NCBI GenBank assembly: GCA_012032975.1
Contig: JAAUPU010000069.1
Location: forward strand, 1-8,956
Source of the DNA: Caldilineaceae bacterium
Lineage (GTDB): Bacteria; Chloroflexota; Anaerolineae; Caldilineales; Caldilineaceae
Direction of reading: 5' to 3'
Length of the DNA: 8,956 nucleotides
Shown: piece by piece, positions 1 to 8,956 of the stretch
How the letters are laid out: every line of letters starts with the position of its first letter
How positions within the stretch are numbered: position 1 is the stretch's first letter
Translations under genes and position numbers: made by a program
Notes under the pieces: generated by a model
Database searches by the model: none
What the model saw: the letters and a program-made list of their open reading frames with translations, nothing else
What the model was told of the DNA's origin: nothing

Positions 1-416
1 AAACCTGTGCGGCCAGACGGGCGGCGATGAAACGGGCAGGTTCACCCGGCTGGACGGCAAAGGGGCGCGGGCGCGGGTTGTCCCCCCGCGGTCAGCGCCA
101 ACTCGGCTTCACGCAGCCGAAGGCTGAAGGCCAGCACCTGCTTCTCAATGTTGTCAGGCGTCAACGCGCCCTGTCCCGCGGTGGGGTCCAACAACCCCTC
201 GGTCGTCTCTGGCACGCCCAAGAATTGCTCGCGCAGGTGCGCGCTGCTGACGATCCAGACGCCCGCCAGCACAGCCACCACGGCAAACAGGAAGCCAATC
301 CGCAGCACGTTGGTCAGCACAGTGGATGGTCGCAGCTTTTGGCGCCAACCGTGTTCCGGCTTCATCAGTTGATCGCGGCGACGCAAGACTGAGTCGCGTC
401 GGTTGTCGGTTATCAT
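1..416 (-). CDS. mltG: Endolytic murein transglycosylase MltG (YceG-like), N-terminal part, frameshifted, runs off left edge
   Basis: MltG cleaves nascent peptidoglycan at the outer face of the cytoplasmic membrane. Only the N-terminal part is present. There is a basic cytoplasmic head, one membrane segment at about residues 37-58 ([20 protein letters not shown]) and a juxtamembrane stretch. The open frame stops at 42. In the next frame, positions 1-60 encode [20 protein letters not shown], which fits the start of the family's LysM-like region (PGE...IA..L). The two frames join if one base is lost from the six-C run at 82-87 (plus strand), giving [17 protein letters not shown] chose the ATG at 416, which has GAGG 12 bases upstream; a GTG at 434 in the same frame is the alternative. 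It follows ruvX, a common arrangement (seen in Firmicutes). The catalytic domain lies outside the window. Confidence 0.75.
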
Positions 417-467
417 CGAGTTGGAAATCCTCACCTCAGATTTTTGAAGATGGCAGAGTGGCGACTG

Positions 468-522
468 GAGATCGGAGATTCGTCGTCAGCTCGTGAGATA
501 CGAACTGCCAATCTCCAATCTC
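468..522 (-). repeat. Two-tier inverted repeat (hairpin) overlapping the ruvX stop
   Basis: The outer arms 468-480 and 510-522 are 13 bases each and pair at 12 of 13 positions. The inner arms 487-494 and 500-507 are 8 bases each and pair at 7 of 8, with a 5-base loop at 495-499. Both mismatches are C/A on the plus strand, so both become G-U pairs in the minus-strand transcript. The structure therefore folds completely only in the mRNA of this operon. The arms are built from a GGAGAT-type repeat unit. No T-tract follows on the minus strand, so it does not look like a simple terminator. It may be a REP-like dispersed element, an mRNA processing site or a stability element between ruvX and mltG; this is inference. 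Confidence 0.65.
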
Positions 523-1094
523 GATTCTCGCCCAGCAAGCCAAACGGACTTGACTTCATTTATTTGGCGCGCGCTCTGCGTCGCGTCCACCATTTCCAAT
601 CGAATCTCGCCAAAGTTGCGCTCGTCGGCGCGACGGCGCGCGTCCAGATAACTCTGCAAGATCACTGCCGCGGCGGCGGCGTCCTCAGCGATGTATTCGG
701 CGATGTATTCGACGCTATCCTTGCCAGAGTGTGACAGAATCTCCTGCGCCGCAAAGGTACTCAATCGTTCATCCCAAAAAATGACCGGCGTCACACGTCC
801 TTGCAGCGCGCGCAGCGCATAGGCCAGACGTTCCGCCCACTTGCGCGTCGTCCGCGCTTGTTGGCCTTCGCTGCCATCCATGTTCAGCGGCAGTCCACAG
901 ACAACGGCAACCGCCTCCTGCTCATCCACCAGCCGCGCAAGCTGCGCAAAGTCGTCGCGCCGACTGCGCCGCTGGATGACAGTCAACGGTCGGGCAGCCA
1001 GCCCCAGGGGGTCGCACGTGGCAACACCGATGCGCGCCAGCCCCAGGTCCAGCGCCAGGAGTTTGCCCGGAGGCCATGATCGGGGCTCACTCAT
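486..1094 (-). CDS. ruvX: Pre-16S rRNA processing nuclease / putative Holliday junction resolvase, RuvX/YqgF family
   Basis: This is an RNase H-fold nuclease; in E. coli the homologue YqgF is needed to mature the 5' end of 16S rRNA. The family signature is clear: the first acidic motif LALDLGLARIGVA with D16, GLPLNMDGSEG at 67-77, DERLST at 108-113, and the last acidic site D138 in the segment DAAAAAVILQSYLD. The ATG at 1094 overlaps the end of the upstream gene by 8 bases, which suggests translational coupling. Two oddities are visible. A YIAEYIAE duplication lies just before D138, from a 12-base tandem repeat at 688-711. There is also a tail of about 50 residues after the usual end of the family (near residue 153); the rest of the family is usually about 135-150 residues. 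The tail has no recognisable motif and ends inside an inverted repeat, so it may be an extension through non-coding DNA or the result of an unseen indel. Confidence 0.9.
   Translation of the reverse strand: MSEPRSWPPGKLLALDLGLARIGVATCDPLGLAARPLTVIQRRSRRDDFAQLARLVDEQEAVAVVCGLPLNMDGSEGQQARTTRKWAERLAYALRALQGRVTPVIFWDERLSTFAAQEILSHSGKDSVEYIAEYIAEDAAAAAVILQSYLDARRRADERNFGEIRLEMVDATQSARQINEVKSVWLAGRESRLEIGSSYLTS
688..711. repeat. Perfect 12-base tandem duplication inside ruvX
   Basis: The unit GCGATGTATTCG occurs twice in direct succession, at 688-699 and 700-711. It is in frame and yields the doubled peptide YIAEYIAE immediately before the catalytic Asp138 of RuvX. Other family members as I know them have a single short linker here. 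Confidence 0.85.
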
Positions 1095-2678
1095 TATCGA
1101 CCAGCGCCCCTTCGTAGGAGACGCGCACCTGGATCCGGCTTGGAAACCGGGGCAAGGTGTTCAGCCACTCGGGATCCCGATAAAGTTCGGGCGAGCGACC
1201 GGGCGTCCAGCGCGCTTCCACAACTTGTCGCGCGGCTTCGGGCGTCAGACCCGCGATGGCATCCTTGACCGCGACAGGGTCGATGGGAATCACGTAGTCG
1301 CCGTTGATGGTCATGGTGAACTGAACCTGGCGCCCAATCGCGGTCGCGCCCGGCTCGCGGCGCACCGTCACCGAGTCGGCGACCAGTTTGCCCCGCTCCG
1401 GCACGGCCTGCTGCAGCAGCGTCAGCATGGCCTCGTTGCTGGCTTGGTTTTCCAACGCCACCCCCTGGACCAACACGCGCAAGTTCAAAGCCAGTTCATC
1501 AGCCACGTCGTCGTTGAATTGGTCGAAGACCTGGGCAATCGTAAAACTCTGGACCGAATCGGGCGGAAGCCACTCGCCAGGCTCCAATTCGGCAGCCAGC
1601 GCTTCGTATGCCTTCGCCTCGACGCGCGCCAGCGTCTCTGCCAGAAGTTGATCCTTGTCCTGCTGGGCGACCGTCTTGACCAACTGGGAGCCGCCGCCAA
1701 AGGTGCCGTTGGGGTTGCTGACACGCACGCGAAAGCGCAGGCCGCCGCTGACCGTGTTGATGGTGTTGGCGCGCACATTGCCTTGCACGCCCGGCTCCAA
1801 CGCCTCGATGGGCACGGTTACCTTGGCGCCAACCCCGCCTTCGAGTTCGGCGGGCGCAACGGTTCGGAAGCTGACCGGCGTGCCCGTGCTGGTGTTGACC
1901 ACCGTGCCAGAGGCGATTTGCACCGGCGTGGTGCCCAGATTGCTGAAGGTGACGGAACCAACGGCCAGATCTACAGGTTTTTGCTGGGCGCCGGTTGTGA
2001 TCGCCACGCCTCTCTCCTCGATGGTGGTTTCCACCAACCGCGCCGGCAAGATGCGTTCTTCCAGGTCGAGAACAGGTTGATTGGGGTCGGCGATCAGCGG
2101 CACAGTGACCGAAAGCGACTCGCGGCCTGGCATGAGCGTGATCGTCGCCGCCGGCAAGACATAGAGCGAAAACGCCGAGAGCAGCGCCACCACAAAACCA
2201 CCCATCAAAAGATAGCCAGAGAAGCGCAGCCAGAAAGGCAGCGGCTTGCGATAGCGTTGTTCGGTCTGGATACGATGTTGGCGGCTCTGCCAGAGAGTGG
2301 GCCGTGCGAGCCGGTCGGCGATCTCGGCGCTGCGCCAGGGAGGTGGTTCCGGCAGGCCAGTCGCCGGGTCTCTGTTGTCGATGAGGGGGAGCGGTGGACG
2401 CATACGCCACCTACGGCGCAGGGCTTCCTCGCTATCGAGAAAGACCGGAATGCCCAATTGTTTGGCAACACCGGAGGTGACCTCGTCGCGGGTGACCAGC
2501 GCCAGCTCCAGCTTTTGGAGCTGGGCCTGACGTTGGACCAGCCGCATCTTGGCCAGGTTGTCCAGCCCCGACCAGCCAGGTGGAAGGTCGAGGATAATGC
2601 GATCCCCATCAGTCTGGCCGAGGAGCCGTCTGGCCCGCTCGACGCCATCTTCCGGGTCAACGTGTATGACTTTAGCCA

Positions 2679-2679
<1 letters not shown>
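1087..2679 (-). CDS. Membrane-anchored baseplate J/gp47-like protein
   Basis: The protein has 530 residues and three visible regions. Residues 1-100 form an alpha/beta cytoplasmic domain (HVDPED...RIILDLPPGWSGL...LELALVTRDEVTSGVAKQLGIPVFLDS) that looks like a Rossmann-type sheet and carries no obvious catalytic motif. Residues 110-150 are a proline- and arginine-rich linker. One membrane segment spans about 155-176, with the positive side before it, so the C-terminus should be outside. The outer region is beta-rich and contains the baseplate-J signature around 280-311 (GGVGAKVTVPIEALEPGVQG, then NVRANTI). Phage baseplate-J proteins assemble tail baseplates, but no phage gene is nearby, so this is probably a cell-envelope protein sharing the fold. 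The ATG at 2679 overlaps the alaS stop by one base (TGATG), which supports this start over the in-frame TTG at 2682. Its position between alaS and ruvX, upstream of mltG, suggests but does not prove a link to envelope growth. Confidence 0.75.
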
Positions 2680-5397
<2,718 letters not shown>

Positions 5398-5443
5398 TTA
5401 CCCAGAGATAAATGGGACCACATTCGGCCATGAATATCCGGTG

Positions 5444-5473
5444 ATTGTAGGTCAAAGGCCTGGGGGCTGTCAA
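5444..5473 (-). promoter_or_regulatory. Sigma70-type promoter for the alaS operon
   Basis: Read on the minus strand, a perfect -35 TTGACA (5468-5473) and a -10 TACAAT (5444-5449, 5 of 6) are separated by 18 bases. Transcription would start near 5436, giving a leader of about 60 bases before the alaS ATG at 5373. That leader is too short for a T-box. Confidence 0.7.
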
Positions 5474-5511
5474 AAACACCGGCCTAAATCCACCTTGCGT
5501 CTCGCCAGGTA

Positions 5512-5537
5512 AGCAAGCATGACTTGCTCGAAGCAAG
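5512..5537. repeat. Alternating inverted repeats between divergent promoters
   Basis: The hexamer AGCAAG occurs at 5512-5517 and 5532-5537, with its reverse complement CTTGCT at 5523-5528 between them. Either outer copy can pair with the middle one, with loops of 5 or 3 bases. The cluster lies between the two divergent promoters, about 40 bases upstream of the alaS -35 and 64 bases upstream of the CHAT -35. It could be an operator for a dimeric regulator; nothing in the window identifies such a regulator. Confidence 0.45.
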
Positions 5538-5600
5538 AGCTCGTGACCCCATCCGGGATGTCGCCCCATTTGAGTCGCAGAGCCAGCATCGGCTGAGAGC

Positions 5601-5628
5601 TTGCCATCGTGGACAAAGCCTCTATAAT
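5601..5628 (+). promoter_or_regulatory. Sigma70-type promoter for the CHAT gene
   Basis: A -35 TTGCCA (5601-5606, 5 of 6) and a perfect -10 TATAAT (5623-5628) are 16 bases apart. The start would be near 5635, leaving a leader of about 58 bases. Before the ATG at 5693 there is a purine-rich GAGAGAGAAAG and a weak AGG at 5684-5686, 6 bases from the start. A consensus-like promoter with a weak ribosome site suggests a gene that is always transcribed but modestly translated. Confidence 0.65.
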
Positions 5629-5692
5629 GGATCGACAGTCCGTTCCTTCGCCCCGTGGCGCCAACACCTGAGAGAGAGAAAGCAGGCCGACG

Positions 5693-8037
5693 ATGCCAGA
5701 AGAGCAAGTGTTTCTCCCCAGCATCGCTGTAACGACGCTGACCACCGCGCTCGAAGCATTGTGGCGGAACTGGCAACTTCTGCCCGCCGACATGCGCGAA
5801 GCCATCGATGTGGAACGCTCGGCATTGGCCGACCGGCTGCCCGCGGCCAGCGCCTATGGACGTCTGGGGGAGGTGGTTCGGTTCCTGGGTTGGCTTGAAG
5901 CGCAGGCGGCTGTTCTTGCACTGGCCGGCGAGGTGCTACGCTCTGGAAAAGGGCCGGCAATGCGCGTCGTACACAGTCTATCCGACCCGCAGACCCAGGA
6001 GGTTGTCGAGCTTCTGCGCCGTCCGGCACCGCCGCCGGTCGAAGCGAGCCGCAACGAAACTGTCGCCCTGGATTTCTACGTCAACGCCCGCTTTCAAGAG
6101 GTCGGCGACTATCAGATCGGCCAGACCCGTCACCTGATCGTCTCGTTGCAACGGGAACCGGCGGCAAAGAGCATCTACGACGGTCGCATCGTGCTCGACT
6201 TTGCCAACCTCAATGAGGTGCAGCCGGTGGAGGTGGTGCTAAACGCGTCTGGCTTCGCAGAGACGACCCGTAGTTGGAACCGCACGATCCACGTTTACGC
6301 CGACCGGGAATCGCTGCCGGCCATCTTCAACTACAGAGCCGATGGCAGCGCCGGCGAACGGGGGCTGAGCGTCCAATTCTATCATGCGCTCGGCGCGGCC
6401 GGTTTTACCACCGAGGTGACCGCGCCAACCGAGGTCATGCGCAGCGGCGCGTCCTTTCTATCCGGTAGTTCAGGCGAGAGCATGACCGAGGAGCAGCCGG
6501 TCGACTTCTTTACCAATGTAGACTTTCCTGGCCAGGTGCGCCCGCGTGCGGTGCAAGCGCTGGTGGTTCAATTGACCCTTCAGGCCGTCGCCACCAGCGT
6601 TGTCAGCAACCGGGTGCAGGTTGGCTTCGCCAATTTGGACCGCCCGGAAGTGGTCGAAGTCGTGCTCACCAGCTCGCGTTTCGAGGATGTCGCCGGCGAA
6701 GCGCGGCGAGTGATGCGCGTCTACAGCCGGGCGGATTCGCAGCCCGCCCTCTTCTTGCTGAAGGCATCGGATCAGCTTGGGCCTGCGTCGATTCGCCTTG
6801 ACTTCTATCATCGGGGTCGCATGTTGGGTAGCGCAGAGTTTGCGCCGGAGATCACCAACGATGCGATCGACGCGGCCCAGCCGCTGCCCCGCACAACGCC
6901 TGCCCAGGAGCTTGGCGCGATTCTGGTCAACCCGCCGCCGCCGGCCGACCTGGAATTGCGGATCGTCTACGATGCCCAGGATAAGGAGCTTACCTTCATT
7001 TTGCACTCGACCCGCCCAGAGGTCGGCTATCACTGGCGGTCGGTAGGCAAGATGCCGCTCCAGGCGACTGACCCGCGCGCTATCTGGAAAAGAAGTTCGA
7101 CGACCTGAGCCAACTGGCTGCCCAGCCGGTGGACAACCTAGACGAGGAGAGCGCACGCGTCAGTATCAGCCAGATCGAATCGATCGGCGAAACACTATTC
7201 GAGGAGCTCTTCCCCGAACAACTGCGCGTTGAGTACTGGAAACGCATCAAGAAACTGCGCGAGCAGGGCATCGTCAAGACGCTTCTGATCACCAGCGATG
7301 AACCGTGGATTCCGTGGGAGATGGTCAAGCCCTACGAGTTTGGCGAGGATGGCGAGGACGATCAATCTGACGGCTTTCTGGCCGAGACATTCCAGACCTG
7401 CCGCTGGCTGGCCGGTCGCGGACCGTTTGATGGCGTCCGGGTGCAGGCGGCTACGGTGGTCGTCCCAAAACTAGACCTTCCCTTTGCCCGGCGAGAACAG
7501 GAGTATTTCGTCAACACGCTGGGACCGGCCAGGCAGACTCTGGTCACGACGCTCCAGCGCCGCGCCGATCTGCTGGATGCGTTTGCAGACGGGGGTTTTC
7601 AGTTGCTGCACTTCGCCGCACACGGTCGCTTCGACGGCGCAGACCCCGACGCATCACCGCTCACCTTGCAGGATGGCGAACTGACACCGGACCAAATGTC
7701 TGGCAGCTCGATTCGCGGGCTGCGCACCCAGAAACCCATCGTCTTCTCAACGCCTGCATACGGGGCGAGTTGCCTTTGTGCTCACCGGTCTGGGCGGCTG
7801 GGCGGACAAACTGGTCAATGACGTGCGTGTCTCCGCATTCGTCGGCACCATGTGGGAGGTCAACGACCTGTTGGCTGCCGAATTTGCCGAGCATTTCTAC
7901 ACAACCTGCTGGCCGGTCAAACGTTGAGCGAAGCGCTGCATCAAGCCCGGATCACCGTGCGCCAGCGCCAGCCCGCCAACCCGACCTGGCTCGCCTACAC
8001 CCTCTACAGCGATCCGAATGGAGTCGTGACCTGGTAA
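5693..8037 (+). CDS. CHAT-domain caspase-like protease with tandem beta-rich modules (interrupted by four single-base deletions)
   Basis: CHAT proteins are cysteine peptidases of the caspase clan, several of them effectors in bacterial defence or cell death. The repaired protein is about 782 residues. Residues 1-110 are helical and unrecognised, possibly a short effector-associated or adaptor domain. Residues 124-243 and 268-387 are two copies of one beta-rich module. A pre-CHAT strand region at 418-450 is followed by the CHAT core: EPWIPWEMVKP, then HFAAHG with the catalytic His at codon 7621-7623, then NAC with the catalytic Cys at codon 7755-7757, then GTMWEVND. The protein ends NGVVTW. 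Single bases appear lost near 7074-7081, 7746-7747, 7757-7758 and 7905-7906. Restoring them gives PRAYLEKKFDDL, KPIVFLNAC, NACHTGRVAF and YTTLLAGQTLSEAL, all typical of the family. There is no signal peptide, so it should be cytoplasmic. It has its own promoter and no obvious partner gene. True pseudogene status cannot be excluded. Confidence 0.85.
6200..6811 (+). repeat. Protein-level tandem duplication inside the CHAT gene
   Basis: Codons for residues 170-231 (6200-6385) and 312-373 (6626-6811) encode the best-conserved part of two homologous beta-rich modules. They align without a gap at a constant offset of 142 residues, with 23 of 62 positions identical by my count. Shared landmarks in order are FANL, VEVVL, SxF, VY, SxPAxF and FYH. 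The DNA has diverged, so the duplication is old. Confidence 0.85.
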
Positions 8038-8085
8038 ACTCGCTTGGCGGGTGAAAGGGTTATGGACTCTGGAAAAGAGGACCGG

Positions 8086-8132
8086 ATGACAAGGTTTGGT
8101 GACGACCCGGGTTCATCACCTGACCTTGTCAT
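8086..8132. terminator. Long hairpin between convergent genes, candidate bidirectional terminator
   Basis: The outer arms ATGACAAGGT (8086-8095) and ACCTTGTCAT (8123-8132) are perfectly complementary over 10 bases. An inner stem, 8098-8105 with 8113-8120, pairs at 7 of 8, around a loop of about seven bases. The single inner mismatch (C/A on plus) becomes a G-U pair in minus-strand RNA. A modest pyrimidine tract (TCCTCTTTTCC) follows on the minus strand; on the plus strand the tract is poor. It lies between the CHAT stop (8037) and the peptidase stop (8168), as expected for a shared terminator. Confidence 0.6.
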
Positions 8133-8167
8133 TCCATCGTTCTTGTCCGTTGATCTGGCAACCGGTG

Positions 8168-8956
8168 TCAGGGCGTGAAATCTTCGTCGCCGTTCAATCC
8201 AACGGCAAAGGCGGCCAATAGATCGGCTGCCTTGTCGATATCATCCAGCGCGATGGTCTCCACCGCGCTGTGCATGTAGCGGTTGGGGATGCTGACCAGA
8301 CCGGTCACGACGCCGGCGCGGTTGAGCTGGATGGCGTTGGCGTCTGTGCCGGTGCCTCGACCATGCGCCGCGATCTGGTGCGCCATGTTGGCGGCGGTGG
8401 CTGTTTCCACCAGGCGGTCGAAGAGGCGCGGGTTGACATTGGGGCCGCGGTCGATCACGGGTCCGCCGCTGAGCTTGATGTCACCTTCCTGGCGCTGGTC
8501 GATGGTCGGGCAATCGGTGGCGTGGGTCACATCCACCGCGATGCCGATGTGCGGGTCGATGCCGAACGCGCTGGTCTGCGCGCCGCGTAATCCTATCTCT
8601 TCCTGCACCGTCGAAACCGCGAAGAGCGCACAGTTCAGGCCCTGCAACGCCGCGCGGCGCAATGCTTCGACCACCACCCACACGCCTGTGATGTTGTCCA
8701 TCCCCGGCGCATTGGCCAACCCATTGCGCATCTCCTGATAGCCCAGCTCCAACGTCACCGGGTCGCCGATGCGCACGAGGCTGGCCGCTTCTTCCTTGTC
8801 TTTGGCGCCGATGTCCAGCCACATCTCCTCCAGCTTGACCACCTTCTCCCGCTCTTCGCTCTTGAGCAGGTGGATCGGCTTGCGTGCGATCACCGCGGGG
8901 ATCGCGCCGCTCTGCGCCCAGACATCACCGATTCGTGCCGACTGAGTCGGAGACAC
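8168..8956 (-). CDS. M42-family metallopeptidase (glutamyl/deblocking aminopeptidase type), N-terminus off right edge
   Basis: M42 enzymes are cytoplasmic di-metal aminopeptidases of the TET type, which trim short peptides. The 262 visible residues include most of the family landmarks, numbered from the window edge. A beta-barrel insert carries the KPIHLLKSEEREKVVKLEEM and DIGA motifs. The bridging metal ligand is D87 in GMDNITG. The catalytic and ligand glutamates are E119-E120 in STVQEEIGLRGAQ. The ligand D142 lies in VDVTH, and the last ligand H229 in SIPNRYMHSAVE. The first metal His (usually AHMDEIG) and about 80-90 residues lie beyond the edge. The GTG at 8956 is simply the edge codon, not a real start. 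The frame is intact and ends with TGA at 8168. It converges on the CHAT gene and shares the hairpin at 8086-8132; I see no functional tie between the two. Confidence 0.92.
   Translation of the reverse strand: MSPTQSARIGDVWAQSGAIPAVIARKPIHLLKSEEREKVVKLEEMWLDIGAKDKEEAASLVRIGDPVTLELGYQEMRNGLANAPGMDNITGVWVVVEALRRAALQGLNCALFAVSTVQEEIGLRGAQTSAFGIDPHIGIAVDVTHATDCPTIDQRQEGDIKLSGGPVIDRGPNVNPRLFDRLVETATAANMAHQIAAHGRGTGTDANAIQLNRAGVVTGLVSIPNRYMHSAVETIALDDIDKAADLLAAFAVGLNGDEDFTP

Noticed and set aside
468..522. Rho-independent terminator after ruvX
   Set aside because: The stem is long and not GC-rich, and the minus-strand sequence after it (GTCGCCACTCTGCC) lacks a T-tract; mltG follows closely in the same direction.
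5470..5805. Short minus-strand open frames spanning the alaS-CHAT intergenic region
   Set aside because: They overlap both promoters and the start of the CHAT gene, have no ribosome site and show no motif.
6470..7156. Open frame of 228 codons on the minus strand within the CHAT gene
   Set aside because: Shadow of the CHAT coding frame; low-complexity, basic composition, no family resemblance.
5693..8956. A functional link between the CHAT protease and the M42 peptidase as a two-gene system
   Set aside because: They are convergent, separated by a terminator-like hairpin, and M42 peptidases are ordinary housekeeping enzymes.

Overview
The window is GC-rich, densely coded bacterial DNA. It holds four minus-strand genes, one plus-strand gene, and a fifth minus-strand gene cut by the right edge. 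The best guess for the host is a Chloroflexota bacterium (Anaerolineae/Caldilineae type). This is inference: a membrane-anchored baseplate-J-like gene lies next to ruvX and mltG, and a CHAT protein with beta-sandwich repeats is present, but there is no rRNA or other phylogenetic marker to confirm it.

Layout. Positions 1-5373 (minus strand) are a housekeeping operon read right to left: alaS (alanyl-tRNA synthetase), a membrane-anchored baseplate-J-like protein, ruvX/yqgF (pre-16S rRNA nuclease / Holliday-junction-resolvase-like) and mltG (endolytic transglycosylase, running off the left edge). alaS overlaps the baseplate-like gene by 1 base, and the baseplate-like gene overlaps ruvX by 8 bases, so the first three are probably translationally coupled. 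A strong sigma70-type promoter (TTGACA-18-TACAAT) sits about 60 bases upstream of alaS. The alaS-ruvX-mltG order also occurs in Firmicutes; here the baseplate-like gene fills the gap between alaS and ruvX.

Positions 5374-5692 are a divergent intergenic region with the alaS promoter, a cluster of short inverted repeats and a second promoter (TTGCCA-16-TATAAT) facing right. That promoter drives the most interesting gene (5693-8037, plus strand): a CHAT (caspase-like) protease of about 782 residues. Its architecture is a helical N-terminus, two tandem copies of a beta-rich module at an exact 142-residue period, and a C-terminal CHAT domain with the catalytic His and Cys both visible. It has no partner gene here and may be a stand-alone conflict or regulated-cell-death effector. 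Positions 8038-8167 hold a long hairpin between convergent genes, followed by the 3' part of an M42-family zinc aminopeptidase (minus strand).

Caution for any reader: several genes are broken by single-base indels, mostly in or beside short G/C runs. There are two in alaS, four in the CHAT gene and one in mltG. An essential gene is affected and every repaired reading is family-typical, so consensus sequencing error (long-read type) is the simplest explanation. I annotate these genes as full spans rather than as pieces or pseudogenes.
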